Below are positions 27,199 to 35,124 of a stretch of 56,589 nt of DNA, in pieces. The notes under the pieces are model-generated. The model made no database searches. It saw only the letters and a list, made by a program, of their open reading frames with translations, and was not told where the DNA came from. The position numbers and the translations under genes are program-made. Numbering within the stretch: position 1 is the stretch's first letter; every line of letters begins with the position of its first letter. The stretch comes from an uncultured Eubacterium sp. (GTDB lineage Bacteria; Bacillota; Clostridia; Peptostreptococcales; Anaerovoracaceae): contig CABUXV010000011.1 of NCBI GenBank assembly GCA_902495595.1, positions 1-56,589 on the forward strand, written 5' to 3'.

Positions 27199-28857
27199 AT
27201 GATGAGAACTTATGATGATACTATGTTTAAAGATACCTTTGAACATCAGTATACATGGCTCAACGGTTTTATGAGAAATGTGTGCAGATATGGCGATAAA
27301 GGTGCGCTTATAGACCCGGCAACAGACCGCAGATGGAATTATAAACAGCTTAATGCCGATGCAAATAAACTGGCTCATGCATTGAGAAATGACGGCGTAG
27401 GCAAAAACGATGTGGTGATGTCGGTTTTATCAAATTGTCCTGAATTTTGTTTCGCTTATATAGGTCCCAGGAAGATAGGAGCTATTGTCAATCTTGCCAA
27501 TTATAAACTTTCCTTTGGGGAGCTTGCGCTTCTTATAGACCACAACAAACCTAAGGTTTTAATATACGCCGCAGAAGTTGCGGAAATGATAGTGAACGCC
27601 GTTGATATGGCTGAACATAAGCCTGCGCGTCTCGTAATGGCTGATATCTTGCTAGATGAGAAGCTGCCGGAAGGACATGTTTGCTATGAAGATTATGTAT
27701 CGGAAATGGAATGCGATAATCCGGAGATGGATTTTGTTCCGCATATATACGATGAAGTTGTAAGAATGTGTACCAGCGGGACGTCGGCTCTTCCTAAGAG
27801 CGTGCCTCTTAATGACATAAACGAGGTGCTTTCAGCCCATGATGTTATAATGCATTATCCGCTGAGCTGCAAGGATGTTTGTTTGAATATGACGCCGCTT
27901 TTTCATAGAGGCGGCAGTCATTCGGGAGGAGTATGTCCGTGTTTTTACGTAGGTGCTGAACTCGTTTTGATGAGAAATTTTTCGCCAAGGATGACTTTGC
28001 AGTATGTTGAAAATTACAAAGTTACATTCCTGACCGGCTCCCCTGCATCTTTGGAGATGCTGTCACGTTCTCAGGCAAAGTCTCACTATGATCTGTCCGG
28101 GCTGAAAGGACTTGTCACCATGGGAGCGCCTCTTGAAAAGGCTGCATGCGAAAAATATATGGAGATTTTGACGCCAAATATATTAAACGGATACGGGACT
28201 ACGGAGAGCTTTTGGAATTCATTTTTGAGACCTTACGACCTTCCTGACAATGCAGGTTCTGTAGGCGGAAGCTGCATAGATGATGAGGTAAGAGTTGTAA
28301 AGGTATACGAAGACCGCAAAGCTGAGCCTGATGAGCTGGTTGATACGGATGGCGAATCCGTAGGAGAAATTATAATAAGTTCACCGGGAAAAACTACTTA
28401 CAGTTATTATAATAACGATGAAGAACAGGAACATAAATTTTACAAAGGATGGATGTATACAGGAGACTTGGGCGTATGGGACAGAAACCTTTATATTACA
28501 ATAAAGGGAAGAAAGGACGATATGATAGTCTGCTCCGGTGAAAATATATATCCTGCTCAGATAGAAGAAGCGTTAAGTGAATTTGATAAAATAGAAGATT
28601 CCATGGTCGTGCCGGTTCCTGACAAAATGAGAGGACAGGCTGTAGCAGCATATGTTGTTCCAAAGGATAAATCGCTGAGCGTAGCTCAGCTGGCGGATTT
28701 CTGCAATAAAAGTCCGATGTTATCAACATATAAGCGTCCAAGATGGTATCGTATAGTCGACAGTCTGCCTATGACTGCTACCGGAAAGAAAATGCATTAT
28801 GCTATGAAACAGCAGGCGGCAGAAGACATGAAAAAGGGACTTTTAAAGAGACGATAG
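27199..28857 (+). CDS. AMP-dependent acyl-CoA synthetase/ligase
   Basis: A 552-residue ANL-superfamily enzyme. The phosphate loop is CTSGTSALPKSVPL, with GYGTTES, the adenylate motif YTGDLGVWD, the hinge KGRKDDMIVCSGENIYPAQIEE, and a catalytic lysine in TATGKKMHY near the C-terminus. It activates a carboxylic acid to acyl-AMP and then a thioester. The acid is not evident; an aryl or fatty acid is possible. Two ATGs in tandem at 27199 and 27202 follow GGAGGGG. No neighbour on this strand fixes the pathway. Confidence 0.9.
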   Translation: MMRTYDDTMFKDTFEHQYTWLNGFMRNVCRYGDKGALIDPATDRRWNYKQLNADANKLAHALRNDGVGKNDVVMSVLSNCPEFCFAYIGPRKIGAIVNLANYKLSFGELALLIDHNKPKVLIYAAEVAEMIVNAVDMAEHKPARLVMADILLDEKLPEGHVCYEDYVSEMECDNPEMDFVPHIYDEVVRMCTSGTSALPKSVPLNDINEVLSAHDVIMHYPLSCKDVCLNMTPLFHRGGSHSGGVCPCFYVGAELVLMRNFSPRMTLQYVENYKVTFLTGSPASLEMLSRSQAKSHYDLSGLKGLVTMGAPLEKAACEKYMEILTPNILNGYGTTESFWNSFLRPYDLPDNAGSVGGSCIDDEVRVVKVYEDRKAEPDELVDTDGESVGEIIISSPGKTTYSYYNNDEEQEHKFYKGWMYTGDLGVWDRNLYITIKGRKDDMIVCSGENIYPAQIEEALSEFDKIEDSMVVPVPDKMRGQAVAAYVVPKDKSLSVAQLADFCNKSPMLSTYKRPRWYRIVDSLPMTATGKKMHYAMKQQAAEDMKKGLLKRR

Positions 28858-29035
28858 ATGCAGAAAGCATAATTTATGGATATTGACCGAGTATCAATGC
28901 ACCTTTCAGGTATTCTTTCAGCTCCATAAGTTCGCTTTGCAGTCATTTTTACTTGGCGGACCTGCTTTGTGCTCTTTGAGGAAAAAGTCGTTAAAGTCTG
29001 ATGGTTAAAGGGAATAGGCGGAGCCGACTTTATCC

Positions 29036-29065
29036 TTGACAATCATTCAGTATAAAATATATACT
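29036..29065 (+). promoter_or_regulatory. Sigma-A promoter of glnA
   Basis: TTGACA (29036-29041), an 18-base spacer and TATACT (29060-29065), about 40 bases before the glnA ATG. A weak hairpin (AAAGTCG/CGACTTT, 28984-29031) lies just upstream and may end the ligase transcript. The rest of the 249-base gap shows nothing I recognise. Confidence 0.75.
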
Positions 29066-29106
29066 TGAAACAAATGTGTTTTGTAAAAAAATAAAGGAGA
29101 ATATAC

Positions 29107-30537
29107 ATGTTTAAATCACTTGAAGAAGCTAAACGCTTCATGGAAGCCAAGAGTATCAAAATGGTAGATTTTATGATGGTAGACCTTAACGGAAGATGGA
29201 GACATCTTACGATTCCTGCCGACAGATTTACAGAAGATACTTTGAAGAGCGGAATAGGATTTGACGGAAGCAACTATGGATTTGCTCCTGTGGAGAAGAG
29301 CGATATGGTATTTATCCCTGACCTTTCCACTGCATATATGGATCCGTTCATGGAAATACCTACACTTGCTATGATAGGCGATGTATATGTAATAGATGTT
29401 CCTGAAAACTATCCCTTTGACCAGGACCCGAGAAATGTGGCAAAACATGCGGAAGCCTACATGAAAAAGAACGGCATAGCAGATGAAATGCTTATAGGAC
29501 CTGAGTATGAGTTTCACGTATTTGACCATGTGAGTTATTCGACAGACCCTAACGAATCAGGATTCTGTATAGATACAGAGCAGGCAGAATGGAATAAAAA
29601 GGACCCTGAATTTAACCTGGGATACAAGATGCCTCACAAGGGCGGCTACCATATGGCTCCGCCTCAGGATGTACTTTACGATTACAGAAGCCGCGTTGCT
29701 ATGCTGATGGAAGACCAGAATATAAAGGTTAAGTATCACCATCATGAAGTAGGCGGGCCGGGACAGCTTGAGATAGAAGTTGAATTCGGCGGTGTTACCG
29801 AAATGGCAGATAAAACCATGATGACAAAATACCTCATAAAGAATGAAGCTATCGCAGAGGGCAAGACAGCTACATTTATGCCTAAACCTGTGTTTGATGA
29901 AGCCGGAAACGGCATGCACGTTCATATGCAGCTCTTTAAGAATGGCAAGCCGCTTTTCTATGATAAAGACGGTTACTCGCAGCTTTCCGATACTGCAATG
30001 TACTTTATGGGCGGAATTTTAAAACACATAAAGGCATTATGTGCTTTCACAAATCCAAGCACAAATTCTTTCAAGAGACTTGTTCCTGGATATGAGGCTC
30101 CTGTTACCATTGGATTTGCTACAGCCAACAGAAGTTCGGTTATCAGAATTCCGGCATATGCGAAGGCTCCTGACAAGAAGAGATTCGAGATTAGAAATCC
30201 TGACGGAACTTGCAATCCGTACTATGCTTTTGCGGCAATCCTTATGGCAGGCTGTGACGGAATAAAAAATAAAATAGACCCGGTTGCAGAAGGATACGGT
30301 CCTTATGATTTTAATCTGTATACTTTAAGCGATGAAGAAAAAGAGAAGATTCAGAGTCTTCCTAAGAGTTTGGATGAAGCTCTTGATGAATTGGAAAAAG
30401 ACCATGAATTCCTTACAAAAGACGGAGTTTTCCCTGAGAAGCTTATCCAGATATGGCTTGAAAATAAGAGAGCGGATCTTGAGAAACACACGCAGATGCC
30501 TACACCGATGGAATTTGACATGTACTATGATTTATAA
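29107..30537 (+). CDS. glnA: Glutamine synthetase, type I
   Basis: A 476-residue GSI enzyme. The latch and beta-grasp start includes DLNGRWRHLTIP, with the active-site helix GFDGSNYGFAPVEKSDM, metal ligands in GPEYEFHVF and KVKYHHHEVGGPGQLEIEVEFG, NGMHVHMQLF, the ATP and glutamate stretch KRLVPGYEAPVTIGFATANRS, and IRNPDGTCNPYYAFA. A Tyr in FNLYTLSDEEK aligns with the adenylylated Tyr of proteobacterial GS, although Firmicutes normally use GlnR-type control instead. Monocistronic: own promoter before, strong terminator after. Confidence 0.95.
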   Translation: MFKSLEEAKRFMEAKSIKMVDFMMVDLNGRWRHLTIPADRFTEDTLKSGIGFDGSNYGFAPVEKSDMVFIPDLSTAYMDPFMEIPTLAMIGDVYVIDVPENYPFDQDPRNVAKHAEAYMKKNGIADEMLIGPEYEFHVFDHVSYSTDPNESGFCIDTEQAEWNKKDPEFNLGYKMPHKGGYHMAPPQDVLYDYRSRVAMLMEDQNIKVKYHHHEVGGPGQLEIEVEFGGVTEMADKTMMTKYLIKNEAIAEGKTATFMPKPVFDEAGNGMHVHMQLFKNGKPLFYDKDGYSQLSDTAMYFMGGILKHIKALCAFTNPSTNSFKRLVPGYEAPVTIGFATANRSSVIRIPAYAKAPDKKRFEIRNPDGTCNPYYAFAAILMAGCDGIKNKIDPVAEGYGPYDFNLYTLSDEEKEKIQSLPKSLDEALDELEKDHEFLTKDGVFPEKLIQIWLENKRADLEKHTQMPTPMEFDMYYDL

Positions 30538-30589
30538 AAAGTTACCTGAATCGGAATGGCTCAGATAAAGTAAGATAAAGTGTTGAATA

Positions 30590-30622
30590 AAAGGCGAAAG
30601 CATCGAAGCTTTCGCCTTTGTT
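30590..30622 (+). terminator. Terminator after glnA
   Basis: AAAGGCGAAAGC and GCTTTCGCCTTT pair perfectly over 12 bp around ATCGAA, followed by G-T-T-G rather than a long T-run. Confidence 0.85.
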
Positions 30623-30655
30623 GTCTGAGGGCAGCCGGCAGCGCAGTTAATTGTG

Positions 30656-30929
30656 AATTATCCAAATGTCATGTTTATCATATGGTTTTTGATAAAATCC
30701 CATCAATATTGAAAGTGGAAATAGTCGTAATAACCAAACAGCTTGTGTATAGAGGCCATTTGGATGAAAAGCCGGCTCCATTGCATAGATATCAGCATTT
30801 TTTTGACCAAAATTATCTGTAAAATCAGGGTTTTGGATAATCTGATTTGGCGGAATATAAAAGAGTGGTGATTTTTATCCAAAAAAGCTTTATATCGCAG
30901 TTCCTTGGATGTTTTGAATTATGTAAACT
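30656..30929 (-). repeat. 274-bp intergenic repeat element, copy 2 (inverted)
   Basis: The same eight-site array as copies 1 and 3, read on the minus strand. CC or GG positions on the plus strand are 30662, 30690 (here TG, one base changed), 30734, 30762, 30807, 30835, 30879 and 30907: steps 28, 44, 28, 45, 28, 44, 28. Its edge ATTATGTAAACT (30918-30929) is the complement of the left edge of copy 3. A second exact copy of TTTGAATTATGTAAAC (30913-30928) occurs at 31003-31018. It lies between the glnA terminator and the rplM promoter. Confidence 0.85.
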
Positions 30930-31068
30930 AAACTTGAATGATTTTGAAAAAATGATTAAATAAGCACCATTTTACAGGATTTGAGACTGTATTTTAGTGC
31001 GATTTGAATTATGTAAACCAAATACCTTGAATTTTCCTAAATACTTTTGTTAAAATCTGCGAAAACCT

Positions 31069-31097
31069 TTGACTTTAAAGGCTTCAGCGTGTAAAAT
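31069..31097 (+). promoter_or_regulatory. Sigma-A promoter of rplM-rpsI
   Basis: TTGACT (31069-31074), a 17-base spacer and TAAAAT (31092-31097). It lies about 275 bases before rplM and so produces a long leader. Confidence 0.75.
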
Positions 31098-31099
31098 AG

Positions 31100-31373
31100 T
31101 TTCGTGTCATTTATATGGCATGATTTTTTCGTGTGAGCAGGATGGGAAATCCGTCCGGGCAATCACGGCTAAAAGAGGTCTGTTTTATTAAACGGACATT
31201 TGCGGCAGATGGCTGTTGCCACATACGCCGCGGGTAAGTTTTAGTTAGCCGAAAGGATTGAAGCAGAACAGGTTATTTAAGTTATAAATTACCGTTGGTT
31301 TTCAATTTAGTAGGCAGAACCGAAAAAATTAGATTTGTTAAGAATTTAATTCAGTAGGTAGAAAGGAAATAAG
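31100..31373 (+). ncRNA. Long structured 5' leader of rplM (probable L13 leader)
   Basis: About 270 transcribed, non-coding bases precede rplM. Several helices can be drawn, for example GTCTGTTT with AAACGGAC (31179-31198) and the GCGGC...GCCGC region around 31203-31232. Firmicutes rplM operons are known to carry an autoregulatory L13 leader. I cannot confirm the covariance model by eye. Confidence 0.5.
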
Positions 31374-31802
31374 ATGAGTTCATTTATCGCAAAGCCTCAT
31401 GAAGTTGAACGTAAATGGTACGTTGTAGACGCAGAAGGCAAAAACCTCGGAAGAATGTCATCACAGATTGCGGCAATCTTAAGAGGAAAAAACAAACCGA
31501 CTTATACACCTCACGTTGACTGCGGAGATTACGTTATCGTTATCAACGCCGAAAAAGTAGAGGTAACAGGCAAGAAGAGAAAAGAAAAGATTTACAAGAG
31601 ACATACCGGCTATCCGGGCGGTCTTAGAGAAGTGACTTTTGAAAAGATGATGGAAAAGCATCCGACAGAAGTTGTAAGACACGCTGTAAAAGGCATGATG
31701 CCTAATGGCAAACTTGGCAGACAGATGTACAAGAAGTTAAAGGTTTATGCAGGACCTGAGCATAATCACCAGGCTCAGAAGCCGGAAGTTTTGGATATTT
31801 AG
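31374..31802 (+). CDS. rplM: 50S ribosomal protein L13
   Basis: A 142-residue protein with the L13 signatures VERKWYVVDAEGKNLGR, NKPTYTPHVDCGDYVIVINA, KIYKRHTGYPGG and VRHAVKGMMPNGKLGR. It follows AGAAAGGAA and starts the two-gene rplM-rpsI operon, with 19 bases to the next gene. Confidence 0.98.
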   Translation: MSSFIAKPHEVERKWYVVDAEGKNLGRMSSQIAAILRGKNKPTYTPHVDCGDYVIVINAEKVEVTGKKRKEKIYKRHTGYPGGLREVTFEKMMEKHPTEVVRHAVKGMMPNGKLGRQMYKKLKVYAGPEHNHQAQKPEVLDI

Positions 31803-31821
31803 GGAAGGGAGGAACTAAACG

Positions 31822-32217
31822 ATGGCAAAAACACAGTATTACGGAACAGGAAGAAGAAAATCTTCAGTTGCTAGAGTTAGATTAATCCCTGGTAACGGAA
31901 ATATCACAGTAAACAAGAAATCTCTCGACGAATACCTTCCGCAGGAAATCGTAAAGAGAGAAGTTAAGAGACCTTTTGAAATCGCAGGATGCGAAGGCAA
32001 GTTCGATGTAATCGCGACCGTAAAAGGCGGCGGATACACAGGTCAGGCAGGAGCTTTAAGACACGGTATTTCAAGAGCACTCTGTGAAGCAGACAGAGAG
32101 AGCTACAGACCTGCATTAAAAGCAGCAGGATTCCTTACAAGAGATTCAAGAATGAAGGAAAGAAAGAAATACGGACTCAAAAAAGCGAGAAGAGCAAGCC
32201 AGTTCTCAAAGCGTTAA
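31822..32217 (+). CDS. rpsI: 30S ribosomal protein S9
   Basis: A 131-residue protein starting AKTQYYGTGRRKSSVARVRL, with KGGGYTGQAGALRHGISRAL and ending in the family's conserved SQFSKR tail that reaches the ribosomal P site. Its last codons (TCA AAG CGT TAA) are also the first bases of a 209-bp direct repeat. The mobile element therefore entered at the 3' end of this gene and kept its coding sequence intact. Confidence 0.98.
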   Translation: MAKTQYYGTGRRKSSVARVRLIPGNGNITVNKKSLDEYLPQEIVKREVKRPFEIAGCEGKFDVIATVKGGGYTGQAGALRHGISRALCEADRESYRPALKAAGFLTRDSRMKERKKYGLKKARRASQFSKR

Positions 32218-32414
32218 TCGAAACTACCAAAGAGATAATTACGGCGACGCTTCAAAACGCTGGAAGGCTTGCAATTACAGGGTTTTACAATTTGTGGAAC
32301 TTGCAGAAAAGTACCGAATCGGTACCAGCTTGCAGCTTAATTGCAACGTACTTGCAACAAACAGAAAAAAGAAATTTTTTAAAGATGTTATCCATAAGGA
32401 TAGCATCTTTTTTT
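32206..32414 (+). repeat. Left attachment repeat (attL side) of the integrated element
   Basis: This 209-base stretch, beginning in the last codons of rpsI, is repeated without gaps at 46524-46732 with 12 mismatches by my count. It contains several TTGCA-type short repeats (around 32271, 32317, 32340 and 32352) that could be integrase arm sites, and it ends in the rpsI terminator hairpin. The crossover core is probably within TCAAAGCGTTAATCGAAA, the longest exact match at the gene end. Confidence 0.85.
32381..32414 (+). terminator. Terminator of rplM-rpsI (left copy)
   Basis: AAAGATGTTATCC and GGATAGCATCTTT form a hairpin with one mismatch followed by a T-run. The identical hairpin is in the right repeat at 46699-46732. 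Confidence 0.88.
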
Positions 32415-32484
32415 ATGAGCTGCCCAAATTGTAAATTTGGCGCGCAGCTCAACATAGACAAAGTCTGTGCTTATAGAGTAGGCA

Positions 32485-33387
32485 CTACTCAATAAAACAT
32501 TCCAGTTTATTTACTGCCTCAAGCAAAACGCTTAAGTCTAAGTGTGTATAAACTGTTTCAGTAACATTTCCCAAAGACTGTCCATTGAGCTTTGCTCTAA
32601 TAGTGGAAGACACATCTAAATCTGCAAGAAGTGATGTGAAAGTGTGCCTTGTGGCATGAGGTGTGTAATTCAAACCCATGCTGTTCATTAGCTGCTTAAA
32701 GGTTTTAAGGTACTGATCATAACTAACAGGATTTTCCGGGTGTTTCTCGTTAAGGTATAAATACTCACTGTTGCCGTTGTGATACCAGTCTGCAAAGAAC
32801 GGGTATATGGCTTCGGCAATAGGAACCTTTCGTTTTGCGTTAACGGTTTTTCCTTTCGGAATGATAAAGTAACGCTCTTCAAGAAACACATCAGACTTTT
32901 TTAGATTAAGGAACTCCGAGATACGGAGGCCGGTCCACATAAGGACAAGAACGCTCTGACAGAACCTGTCATCTTTTCTTTTCCACATGAGCTTAACTTC
33001 GTCATGGGTTAAGTGTTTCTCTTCTTCATCCTTGGCTTCGTGAGAAGCTTTTTTGGCTGTAAGGTCAACAAATTCTGAATAATCTTTTCCTACAAGGTCA
33101 TACTTCATGGCATATTCATACATTATGCGAAATAATACATAAACCTTTTTCAGTGTCGGATAATTCTTGTCGCTTTTGTCTATGACATCTTGTAAATCCT
33201 GCAACCTCAAATCAGCAAACTTTCTGTTGTGCAAAACCCGGCAGTTGTTAAATGCATATTCATAGGCATCAAGCGATGACTTGCTTACAAGAGGTTCCTT
33301 AAAGGCATATACTTTTCTGTAAAGCTCTTCGAAGGTCGTCTTGGATGCAGAAACATCATACGGATTTTGATTGTAGTCGTTGAGCAT
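32485..33387 (-). CDS. Tyrosine recombinase (integrase), core-binding and catalytic domains
   Basis: 300 residues from an internal ATG. A SAM-like core-binding domain (about 15-115) is followed by the catalytic domain with the first Arg in TGLRISEFLNL, HATRHTFTSLL (H-x-x-R) and the final segment GNVTETVYTHLD with the nucleophilic Tyr. It lies 70 bases from the left repeat, as expected for an element integrase. The expected N-terminal arm-binding domain is not in this frame: it is at 33390-33554, one frame away, joined through a run of eight A. The full enzyme would be about 357 residues. Confidence 0.9.
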   Translation of the reverse strand: MLNDYNQNPYDVSASKTTFEELYRKVYAFKEPLVSKSSLDAYEYAFNNCRVLHNRKFADLRLQDLQDVIDKSDKNYPTLKKVYVLFRIMYEYAMKYDLVGKDYSEFVDLTAKKASHEAKDEEEKHLTHDEVKLMWKRKDDRFCQSVLVLMWTGLRISEFLNLKKSDVFLEERYFIIPKGKTVNAKRKVPIAEAIYPFFADWYHNGNSEYLYLNEKHPENPVSYDQYLKTFKQLMNSMGLNYTPHATRHTFTSLLADLDVSSTIRAKLNGQSLGNVTETVYTHLDLSVLLEAVNKLECFIE

Positions 33388-33389
33388 TT

Positions 33390-33554
33390 CTAAAGCCTTT
33401 TTTTTGTCGGAGCATAGCCGATTATAGCTTGCTTGTAGTTTACCCTGCCATTTTCGTGATCCAATTCTGTTTCTATTGTCTTACGAACCATAAATTTGTT
33501 TCTTCTATTTCCTGATAGTTTGGAAATGCTACCATAACCATTTGGTAATCTCAT
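33390..33554 (-). CDS. Integrase N-terminal arm-binding domain, in a shifted frame
   Basis: A 54-residue frame from ATG 33554, with AGAAGGGAG well placed upstream, reads MRLPNGYGSISKLSGNRRNK, then GYAPTKK and a stop. This is the arm DNA-binding domain usual at the start of such integrases. The last in-frame codons are ACA AAA AAA AGG CTT TAG. Slipping back one base on the A8 run (33398-33405) gives AAG GCT TTA GAA ATG and continues into the 32485-33387 frame. It could be a programmed -1 site, a real inactivating indel or a sequencing error. Confidence 0.7.
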   Translation of the reverse strand: MRLPNGYGSISKLSGNRRNKFMVRKTIETELDHENGRVNYKQAIIGYAPTKKRL

Positions 33555-33632
33555 AATATCGCTCCCTTCTATTTTGGTATGTATGTAATCTTTCTAATTA
33601 AGGGAACATGACCTGAGATTTATGAGATTTTA
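33408..33632 (-). other. Gap around the integrase start
   Basis: Besides the N-terminal integrase frame (to 33554) the 78 bases up to the XRE gene hold only the integrase ribosome binding site. No other gene is seen. Confidence 0.5.
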
Positions 33633-34064
33633 TTATTTAATTGTTTTGGTGTAGCTTGAACGCATATTTTTCCAAAGTTCATAATCTTCCGGGCTGACTC
33701 CGCCGATTTCAGAAAGCTGTTTAATACTTTGCCAATCCCGAAGAAAATGGTTTAACATCGGTTCCTTAAATTCCATTTTGAAAGTTTTGTTGTCATCAGA
33801 TGTTATTTCAATGTCAAAAACCTCGTCTATAGCAAATAGCAGAGGCAGTACATCAGAGTCTGTAACAATTTTCAAATCAATGAATTCGTTTAGAGGAACT
33901 CCCAAGCATGAAGCTATGCTTTCCAGCTGGTCTCTTTTGGGAGATATTTTATTTGCTTCATACTTTCTTATAGTCACTTCATGTATCCCGGCCATATCCC
34001 CAAGTTGTTTTTGGGTCAGACCTTTCACGTTACGATGATGTTTAATCTTTTCACCTAGTGTCAT
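33633..34064 (-). CDS. XRE-family repressor of the mobile element
   Basis: 143 residues. HTH_XRE at about 5-62 (LGEKIKHHRNVKGLTQKQLG, IHEVTIRKYEANKISPKRDQ, CLGVPLNEFID). A C-terminal domain of unknown type (about 70-143) ends in a helical stretch with Trp residues. It is divergent from the excisionase-like gene, and the gap holds two face-to-face consensus promoters plus two matching dyads, the layout of a lysogeny-type switch. It likely keeps excision and mobilization genes off until relieved. Confidence 0.88.
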   Translation of the reverse strand: MTLGEKIKHHRNVKGLTQKQLGDMAGIHEVTIRKYEANKISPKRDQLESIASCLGVPLNEFIDLKIVTDSDVLPLLFAIDEVFDIEITSDDNKTFKMEFKEPMLNHFLRDWQSIKQLSEIGGVSPEDYELWKNMRSSYTKTIK

Positions 34065-34088
34065 ATAAGTTACCTACCTTTCAAGGGT

Positions 34089-34116
34089 ATTATACCATGC
34101 GAAAATAGTATGTCAA
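34089..34116 (-). promoter_or_regulatory. Promoter of the element repressor
   Basis: On the minus strand TTGACA (34116-34111), a 16-base spacer and TATAAT (34094-34089). Perfect hexamers, about 25 bases before the repressor start. Confidence 0.85.
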
Positions 34117-34134
34117 TAGAAATATAAAAAATAC

Positions 34135-34163
34135 TTGACAGAGCCCAAAAGGTTCTATATAAT
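34135..34163 (+). promoter_or_regulatory. Promoter of the excision/mobilization operon
   Basis: TTGACA (34135-34140), exactly 17 bases, TATAAT (34158-34163): a full-consensus sigma-A promoter. It would be very strong if not repressed. Confidence 0.9.
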
Positions 34164-34187
34164 GTGAGCGCAGAGCAAGAAAGGCTC
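34140..34187. promoter_or_regulatory. Two operator dyads for the element repressor
   Basis: AGAGCC-CAAAA-GGTTCT (34140-34156) lies inside the promoter spacer. AGAGC-AAGAAA-GGCTCT (34172-34187) lies just past the transcription start. Their starts are 32 bases apart, about three helical turns, so two repressor dimers could bind the same face. Binding is inferred. Confidence 0.6.
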
Positions 34188-34226
34188 TGAAAAAGAGTGA
34201 AAGTGCAACAATGATGTGAAAGGAGT

Positions 34227-34499
34227 ATGGAAATGAGAGCAGAAGCAAATGAAAGAGTATATATCGAATTACCGAAGTTTACCGGAAGAAATGTAAAAAT
34301 CAGTGAGATAGCAAAAGCAACAGGCAAGGATCCCAATTATATAAGAATCGGTTTACAACAGGGTTTCCTGAAGTTCGGAGTAGCAATTAAGTTGGACGGC
34401 TCAAGCGAGTACAATTATTACTGCCCGGACAAAAAGGTTTGGGAGGAAACGGGATACTTCCATAATCCTAATGTAAATAAGGATTCTCATATGGAGTAA
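34227..34499 (+). CDS. Excisionase-like small DNA-binding protein
   Basis: 90 residues. The centre (VKISEIAKATGKDPNYIRIGLQQGFLKFGVAIK) has the look of a MerR/excisionase-type winged helix: a helix-turn-helix followed by a basic wing. AAAGGAG precedes ATG. It is the first gene under the consensus promoter controlled by the XRE repressor, the usual place for a directionality factor. The alternative is a general transcription factor of the element. Confidence 0.6.
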   Translation: MEMRAEANERVYIELPKFTGRNVKISEIAKATGKDPNYIRIGLQQGFLKFGVAIKLDGSSEYNYYCPDKKVWEETGYFHNPNVNKDSHME

Positions 34500-34503
34500 T
34501 GCC

Positions 34504-34962
34504 ATGGCAAAGAGAAAGAGTGCTCCGCCACCGTCATTTGCTACAAGAGGATATGGGAGCAACCATTTCACACCGTTTTATGATGACCAACTACAATCTC
34601 CGGCATTTATAGCTCTTAGTGCAGTGGCTGTAAGAGTTTACATTATTCTCAGGATGGAATACAGAGGGGATTATACAGGGAATAAAGTTATCTGCCCGTA
34701 TGACACGATAGTTGAGAAAGGTGTAAGCAGAAATTCCATTTCAAAGGCTATACGGATGCTGGAGGCGTTGGGGTTTATAACTTGTGACAGAGGTGGACTT
34801 GGTCATCAGCCAACCACCTATCGCTTCTCAACTGACTGGGCGAAAATAGAGACGAAGGAAGAAGCAGAAGGCAAGCTAAACGAGCTGGATGATATTATTG
34901 CAGAAGAGAAAAGAAGGCGGCTTGTTGCAAGAGGAAAGTTTATAAAAGAAAGCGCAGCTTAA
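34504..34962 (+). CDS. Winged-helix replication-initiator-like protein
   Basis: 152 residues. A winged-helix domain covers about 25-115, with SPAFIALSAVAVRVYIILRM, CPYDTIVEKGVSRNSISKAI and RMLEALGFI resembling the N-terminal domain of plasmid RepA/RepN-type proteins, followed by a charged C-terminal helix. It starts 4 bases after the previous gene. It may initiate replication of the excised circle or act as a regulator; there are no catalytic residues to decide. Confidence 0.55.
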   Translation: MAKRKSAPPPSFATRGYGSNHFTPFYDDQLQSPAFIALSAVAVRVYIILRMEYRGDYTGNKVICPYDTIVEKGVSRNSISKAIRMLEALGFITCDRGGLGHQPTTYRFSTDWAKIETKEEAEGKLNELDDIIAEEKRRRLVARGKFIKESAA

Positions 34963-34988
34963 AGGTGCTGGTATGGTAGATATATAAG

Positions 34989-35054
34989 AGGTAGCAATAA
35001 TGAGATTTATAGGAGTAGGTAAAAGTGATAAAAAAGGTATTAAGATTGCTACCT
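34989..35054. promoter_or_regulatory. Long-range inverted repeat over a small-ORF start
   Basis: AGGTAGCAAT (34989-34998) and ATTGCTACCT (35045-35054) are perfect complements. The left arm overlaps the ribosome binding site of the 27-codon frame at 35000, so the mRNA could hide that site. Confidence 0.4.
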
Positions 35055-35083
35055 ATTTAATGAACAGAGATTTTAATAAGTAG
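35000..35083 (+). CDS. Possible 27-residue peptide of the element
   Basis: ATG 35000, after AGAGGT, encodes a basic peptide (MRFIGVGKSDKKGIK...) ending at TAG 35083. It is in line with the neighbouring genes but too short for a family call. It may be a leader peptide, given the inverted repeat over its start. Confidence 0.3.
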   Translation: MRFIGVGKSDKKGIKIATYLMNRDFNK

Positions 35084-35124
35084 TAAATATGTGACCTACA
35101 AGGTATCAATATTGAGGCTTAAAA

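Noticed and set aside
28858..29035. Riboswitch before glnA
   Set aside because: Only one weak hairpin is seen and it lies upstream of the predicted promoter, so it would not be in the glnA transcript.
30580..30822. 80-residue open frame after glnA
   Set aside because: It starts in the glnA terminator and runs into repeat copy 2.
32292..32495. 67-residue frame right of rpsI
   Set aside because: It lies in the attachment repeat and terminator; it is not kept in the right copy.
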